Positions 5,905 through 8,633 of a stretch of DNA of 8,633 nucleotides are shown here, piece after piece. The stretch lies in the NCBI GenBank assembly GCA_019749855.1, contig JAIEPI010000177.1, positions 1 through 8,633 on the forward strand, given 5' to 3'. Within the stretch, counting starts at the first letter, position 1. Every line of letters starts with the position of its first letter. The stretch is from Rickettsiales bacterium (lineage in GTDB: Bacteria; Pseudomonadota; Alphaproteobacteria; Rickettsiales; UBA998). Made by a program: the position numbers and the translations under genes. The notes under the pieces were generated by a model. It worked only from the letters and a program-made list of their open reading frames with translations, had not been told where the DNA came from and searched no databases.

Positions 5905-6747
5905 ATGATCGACGGGCCTGATCAACGCAGTGTATTCTATTCAGTTGGCTTGCATCTGGCGCTACTGCTGTTTGCCATCGCAGGGTTGCCGTCATGGTTT
6001 GAGCGTGATGAGCCGGAGCCGGTGGCCATCAGTGTCGAGATTCTGCCGGTGAGCGCTGTCTCCAATGTGAAGCCGTCCACTCTGCCACTGGCTAAAAAAG
6101 AGGCGCCCCCGAAGCCAACGCCTAAAGCGACGCCAACCAAATCAGCGCCGCCTCCAGCTCCCACACCTGCGAAGGACTCTGTTCCGCTGCCAAAGCCCAC
6201 TCCGGCAAAACTGGCTGAGAAAAAAGAAGAAAAGAAACCTGAGCCGCCGAAAGAGCAACCGAAGAAGCAGCAGGCGGAGAAAACGCCAGAGCCGAAGAAT
6301 GAAAAAGATGCGTTGGATGAGATTCTAAAAAATGTGCGTCAGCAGGCGCAGCAGTCTGATGCGGTTGATGAAAAGGCCAAACCGCAAGAGGCAGGCACCA
6401 CGATGAAGGGGCAGAATTATGACCCCAGCAAGCCGCTGTCTTTAAGTGAGAGAGATGCCATTGTTCAGCAGTTTATTCGCTGTTGGAACCCGCCGGCGGG
6501 TGTCAAAAATGACTACACGTTACGCGTGATCATTAAGGCAAATTTCAATCCCGATGGCACACTCGTGGGACAGCCCGTGCTGGCATCCGGGCAGTCGGGT
6601 ATGATGTCACAGGCTAATTTCCGCGCCGCTGCCGACTCGGCGCTGCGTGCGGTGGCCCGTTGTGCGCCGCTGAAAAATCTGGACCCCTCAAAACATGGCA
6701 GCTGGGGCGAAATGGAACTGACATTCGACCCTAAATTCCTTTACTAG
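5905..6747 (+). CDS. tolA: Tol-Pal system protein TolA
   Basis: TolA spans the periplasm and couples the TolQR motor to TolB-Pal. The 280-residue protein has one N-terminal membrane helix (about 11-31). Within it SVGLH places S13 and H17 four residues apart, as in the E. coli TolA serine/histidine pair needed for TolQ contact. Residues about 57-130 are rich in Pro and Lys (PKPTPKATPTK, PKPTPAKLAEKKEEKK, PEPPKEQPKKQQ), more like a TonB linker than the long Ala-rich helix of enterobacterial TolA; a shorter helical part follows (133-165). The C-terminal TolA/TonB-like domain (about 180-280) includes FIRCWNPPAG and ARCAPLKN, with C193 and C253 able to form a disulfide, and ends ELTFDPKFLY. ATG 5905 has only a distant GGGGG (5886-5890), so initiation may be weak. 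Confidence 0.94.
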   Translation: MIDGPDQRSVFYSVGLHLALLLFAIAGLPSWFERDEPEPVAISVEILPVSAVSNVKPSTLPLAKKEAPPKPTPKATPTKSAPPPAPTPAKDSVPLPKPTPAKLAEKKEEKKPEPPKEQPKKQQAEKTPEPKNEKDALDEILKNVRQQAQQSDAVDEKAKPQEAGTTMKGQNYDPSKPLSLSERDAIVQQFIRCWNPPAGVKNDYTLRVIIKANFNPDGTLVGQPVLASGQSGMMSQANFRAAADSALRAVARCAPLKNLDPSKHGSWGEMELTFDPKFLY

Positions 6748-6905
6748 TGTTTTTCTAACCGTCTCCATGCGATGCATGCCAGCGCTCAGGGGCAAAAATA
6801 TCAGAGGCAGTTTCTGCTTACACTGTATGATGGGTTGACATTTGACGTCTTCTCGCGCCATGAGTAAAACCAATCAAAGCGTCTAACTTCCCTGAAGGTG
6901 CCACC

Positions 6906-8213
6906 ATGCTGCTTCGCCTTATCATTACATCAATTGCCTTTCTGGCGTTTTCCTCCGCGGCGCAAGCCCAACTCAAGTTGGATATTTCGCAGGGTGGTTT
7001 TGAACCATTGCCAATTGCGGTGGCGGATTTTTCCTCCAATGATGCCGAAGCGGCGCGCATTGGAAGGGATATGGCACAGGTGATTGCCGCAGATTTAGAG
7101 CGTTCCGGCCTGTTCCGGCCGCTTGATAAAAGCGCCTTTATTGAACAGGTTGGCTTTACCACTAACATTCCACGTTTTGCGGACTGGCGGCAGATTAATG
7201 CCAGCGGTCTGGTTATTGGCAGTGTGGTACCCACTGGCCCGGGGAAAGTCAAAGTCAGCTTTCGCCTATGGGATATTTATGGTGAGCAACAAGTCGCTGG
7301 CAAGCAATATGATACGTTTAACCGCAACTGGCGGCGTATTTCACACCTGATTGCGGATGAAATTTACAAGCGTATTACCGGTGAGGAAGGCTATTTCGAT
7401 ACACGTATTGTCTATGTCTCTGAGAGTGGGCCCAAAAGTCGTCGTGTGAAGCGTCTGGCTATCATGGATCAGGATGGCGAGAATCATAAGTTTCTCACCG
7501 CCGGAAATTATCTCGTGCTCACGCCTCGCTTTGCACCGGATACGCAGGAAATCGTCTATCTTTCCTATGCGGGCAAAGTGCCGCGTGTTTATCTGCGCGA
7601 TCTGCAAACCGGACGTGAAGAATCATTGGGGACGTTTCAGGGCATGTCGTTCGCGCCACGTTTCAATGCGGATGGAACCCGTTTGTCCATGTCGATTGCG
7701 AAAAACGGGAATACCGATATTTTCGAGATGGATCTGCGTTCCAGAAACCTGCGTCGTCTGACGGACAGTCCCTCCATTGACACGTCTCCTTCTTATTCAC
7801 CGGATGGTCGTCAAATGGTGTTCAATTCAGATCGCGGCGGTTCGCAGCAGCTCTATATTATGAATGCAGATGGCAGCGGCGTGAAGCGCCTGAGTTTTGG
7901 TGATGGGCGCTATGGGACGCCGGTGTGGTCGCCACGTGGTGATTATGTCGCCTTCACTAAAATCGCGGCGGGACGCTTCTTTATCGGCATTATGCGCTCG
8001 GACGGCAGTGGTGAGCGTATGCTGCATGAAAGCTGGCTGGCTGAAGGCCCTACATGGGCGCCCAATGGCCGTGTCATTATGTTTAACCAGCAGTCCAGTC
8101 CTAATAGTTCCACCAAACTATACTCTGTTGATGTGACGGGCAGAAATCTTCGTCAGCTCACGACTCCGGTCGATGCGACGGATCCAGCATGGTCGCCACT
8201 GTTGCCATTATAG
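6906..8213 (+). CDS. tolB: Tol-Pal system periplasmic protein TolB
   Basis: TolB is a periplasmic protein that binds Pal through its beta-propeller and TolA through its N-terminus. The 435-residue length is typical. A Sec signal peptide is clear: a hydrophobic core (LIITSIAFLAF, 5-15) and an AQA cleavage motif at 19-21, leaving a mature start at Q22. The mature N-terminus (QLKLDISQGGFEPLPIAVAD) is the TolB-box region. Residues about 30-160 form the first domain (GLVIGSV, KVSFRLWDI). The six-bladed propeller covers about 165-435, with blade repeats such as PRFAPDTQEIVYLS (207-220), PRFNADGTRLSMS (251-263), PSYSPDGRQMVFNSDRGG (295-312), PVWSPRGDYVAF (339-350) and PTWAPNGRVIMF (382-393). GAAGG at 6894-6898 with a 7-base spacer supports ATG 6906. 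The 158-base gap after tolA leaves room for a separate promoter; none is convincing. Confidence 0.97.
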   Translation: MLLRLIITSIAFLAFSSAAQAQLKLDISQGGFEPLPIAVADFSSNDAEAARIGRDMAQVIAADLERSGLFRPLDKSAFIEQVGFTTNIPRFADWRQINASGLVIGSVVPTGPGKVKVSFRLWDIYGEQQVAGKQYDTFNRNWRRISHLIADEIYKRITGEEGYFDTRIVYVSESGPKSRRVKRLAIMDQDGENHKFLTAGNYLVLTPRFAPDTQEIVYLSYAGKVPRVYLRDLQTGREESLGTFQGMSFAPRFNADGTRLSMSIAKNGNTDIFEMDLRSRNLRRLTDSPSIDTSPSYSPDGRQMVFNSDRGGSQQLYIMNADGSGVKRLSFGDGRYGTPVWSPRGDYVAFTKIAAGRFFIGIMRSDGSGERMLHESWLAEGPTWAPNGRVIMFNQQSSPNSSTKLYSVDVTGRNLRQLTTPVDATDPAWSPLLPL

Positions 8214-8327
8214 CACGGGGATTGGCCAAAGCTGCGTCAGTTGTAAAAAAATGTTGTGGGGCGGTTGAGAATTTCCGCGTCATTGCTTAAGAACGAATCA
8301 CCGAACATGATTATATGGAGAGTATCA

Positions 8328-8633
8328 ATGAATAACACGTTTAAATTAGGCCTTGTTTTGTCATCCTTCCTGTTCCTCGCTGCGTGCGAAACACCAGGCG
8401 AAGATGGTTCTGCTTCCGGTAGCGGTGCAAACGGCGAATACGGTTCAGGCAGCGACAGCCTGCAACAACTGGCTCCTGGCGTTTCCGACCGCGTATTTTA
8501 CGCGCTCGACAGCTCCGTACTGGACAGCGAAGCTCAAGCAACGCTTGAGAAGCAAGCTGGCTGGTTGAAATCCAACACCGGTGTGAACATCGTGGTTGAA
8601 GGTCATTGCGATGAGCGCGGCACCCGTGAGTAC
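8328..8633 (+). CDS. pal: Peptidoglycan-associated lipoprotein Pal, partial (3' end outside window)
   Basis: Pal is an outer-membrane lipoprotein that binds peptidoglycan non-covalently and interacts with TolB and TolA. The window shows its first 102 residues. A lipoprotein signal peptide ends in LAAC with the lipidated cysteine at C20, followed by a Gly/Ser-rich tether (23-43). The OmpA-like peptidoglycan-binding domain begins near residue 50, with VFYALDSSVLDSEAQATL (56-73) and VVEGHCDERGTREY (89-102), including the aspartate D95 of the meso-DAP-binding motif. The matching arginine lies beyond the window. GGAGAG at 8317-8322 with a 5-base spacer supports ATG 8328. Full-length Pal proteins have about 160-180 residues, so roughly 60-75 are missing. 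Confidence 0.97.
   Translation, partial: MNNTFKLGLVLSSFLFLAACETPGEDGSASGSGANGEYGSGSDSLQQLAPGVSDRVFYALDSSVLDSEAQATLEKQAGWLKSNTGVNIVVEGHCDERGTREY

Noticed and set aside
6777..6794. Possible terminator after tolA
   Set aside because: The stem TGCC/GGCA is only four base pairs with a 10-base loop and is followed by A-rich, not T-rich, sequence.
7474..7761. Plus-strand 95-codon frame inside tolB
   Set aside because: It is the tolB sequence read in another frame, with a Cys/Arg-rich product and no ribosome site.
8604..8633. Cysteine in the GHCDERG motif of Pal as an anomaly
   Set aside because: Cys at this position is common in alphaproteobacterial Pal proteins where E. coli has Ala.

Overview
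This window is a chromosomal housekeeping segment, most likely from an alphaproteobacterium. Evidence: the gene order yebC - ruvC - ruvA - ruvB - ybgC - tolQ - tolR - tolA - tolB - pal is the usual alphaproteobacterial arrangement, and the protein sequences (for example Pal with GHCDERGTREY and YbgC with GGVVYYANYL) have that flavour. I cannot name the order or genus from sequence alone. Base composition is intermediate, with the conserved genes mostly in the mid to high fifties in GC in the lines I counted by hand.

Layout. Positions 1-481 hold the C-terminal two thirds of a YebC-family translation factor. It overlaps ruvC (474-983), and the Holliday-junction set continues with ruvA (1760-2395) and ruvB (2444-3499). 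Between ruvC and ruvA sit two small genes without an assigned role: a 147-residue protein I do not recognise (985-1428) and a short protein resembling the SseB N-terminal domain (1428-1763). Spacings from yebC to ruvA are an 8-base overlap, 1 base apart, a 1-base overlap and a 4-base overlap, so these genes look like one co-transcribed, translationally coupled unit. A minus-strand gene of unknown function (3501-4055) then interrupts the collinear run. It converges on ruvB with one base between the stop codons and diverges from ybgC across a 108-base region. That region carries an extended -10 element for the minus gene and a perfect 7+1+7 palindrome.

From 4164 to the end is the Tol-Pal cell-envelope system: YbgC thioesterase, the TolQ/TolR proton-driven motor, TolA (inner-membrane anchor, Pro/Lys-rich periplasmic linker, C-terminal domain), periplasmic TolB beta-propeller, and the N-terminal 102 residues of the Pal lipoprotein, cut by the window end. 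TolQRA-TolB-Pal links inner membrane, peptidoglycan and outer membrane and drives outer-membrane constriction during division. ybgC and tolQ overlap by 11 bases; tolB and pal are preceded by gaps of 158 and 114 bases.

I see no mobile element, CRISPR array, RNA gene or clear intrinsic terminator. Most of the window is well-known biology. What is least explained is the three uncharacterised genes (two inside the ruv run, one convergent with ruvB) and the divergent control region at 4056-4163.
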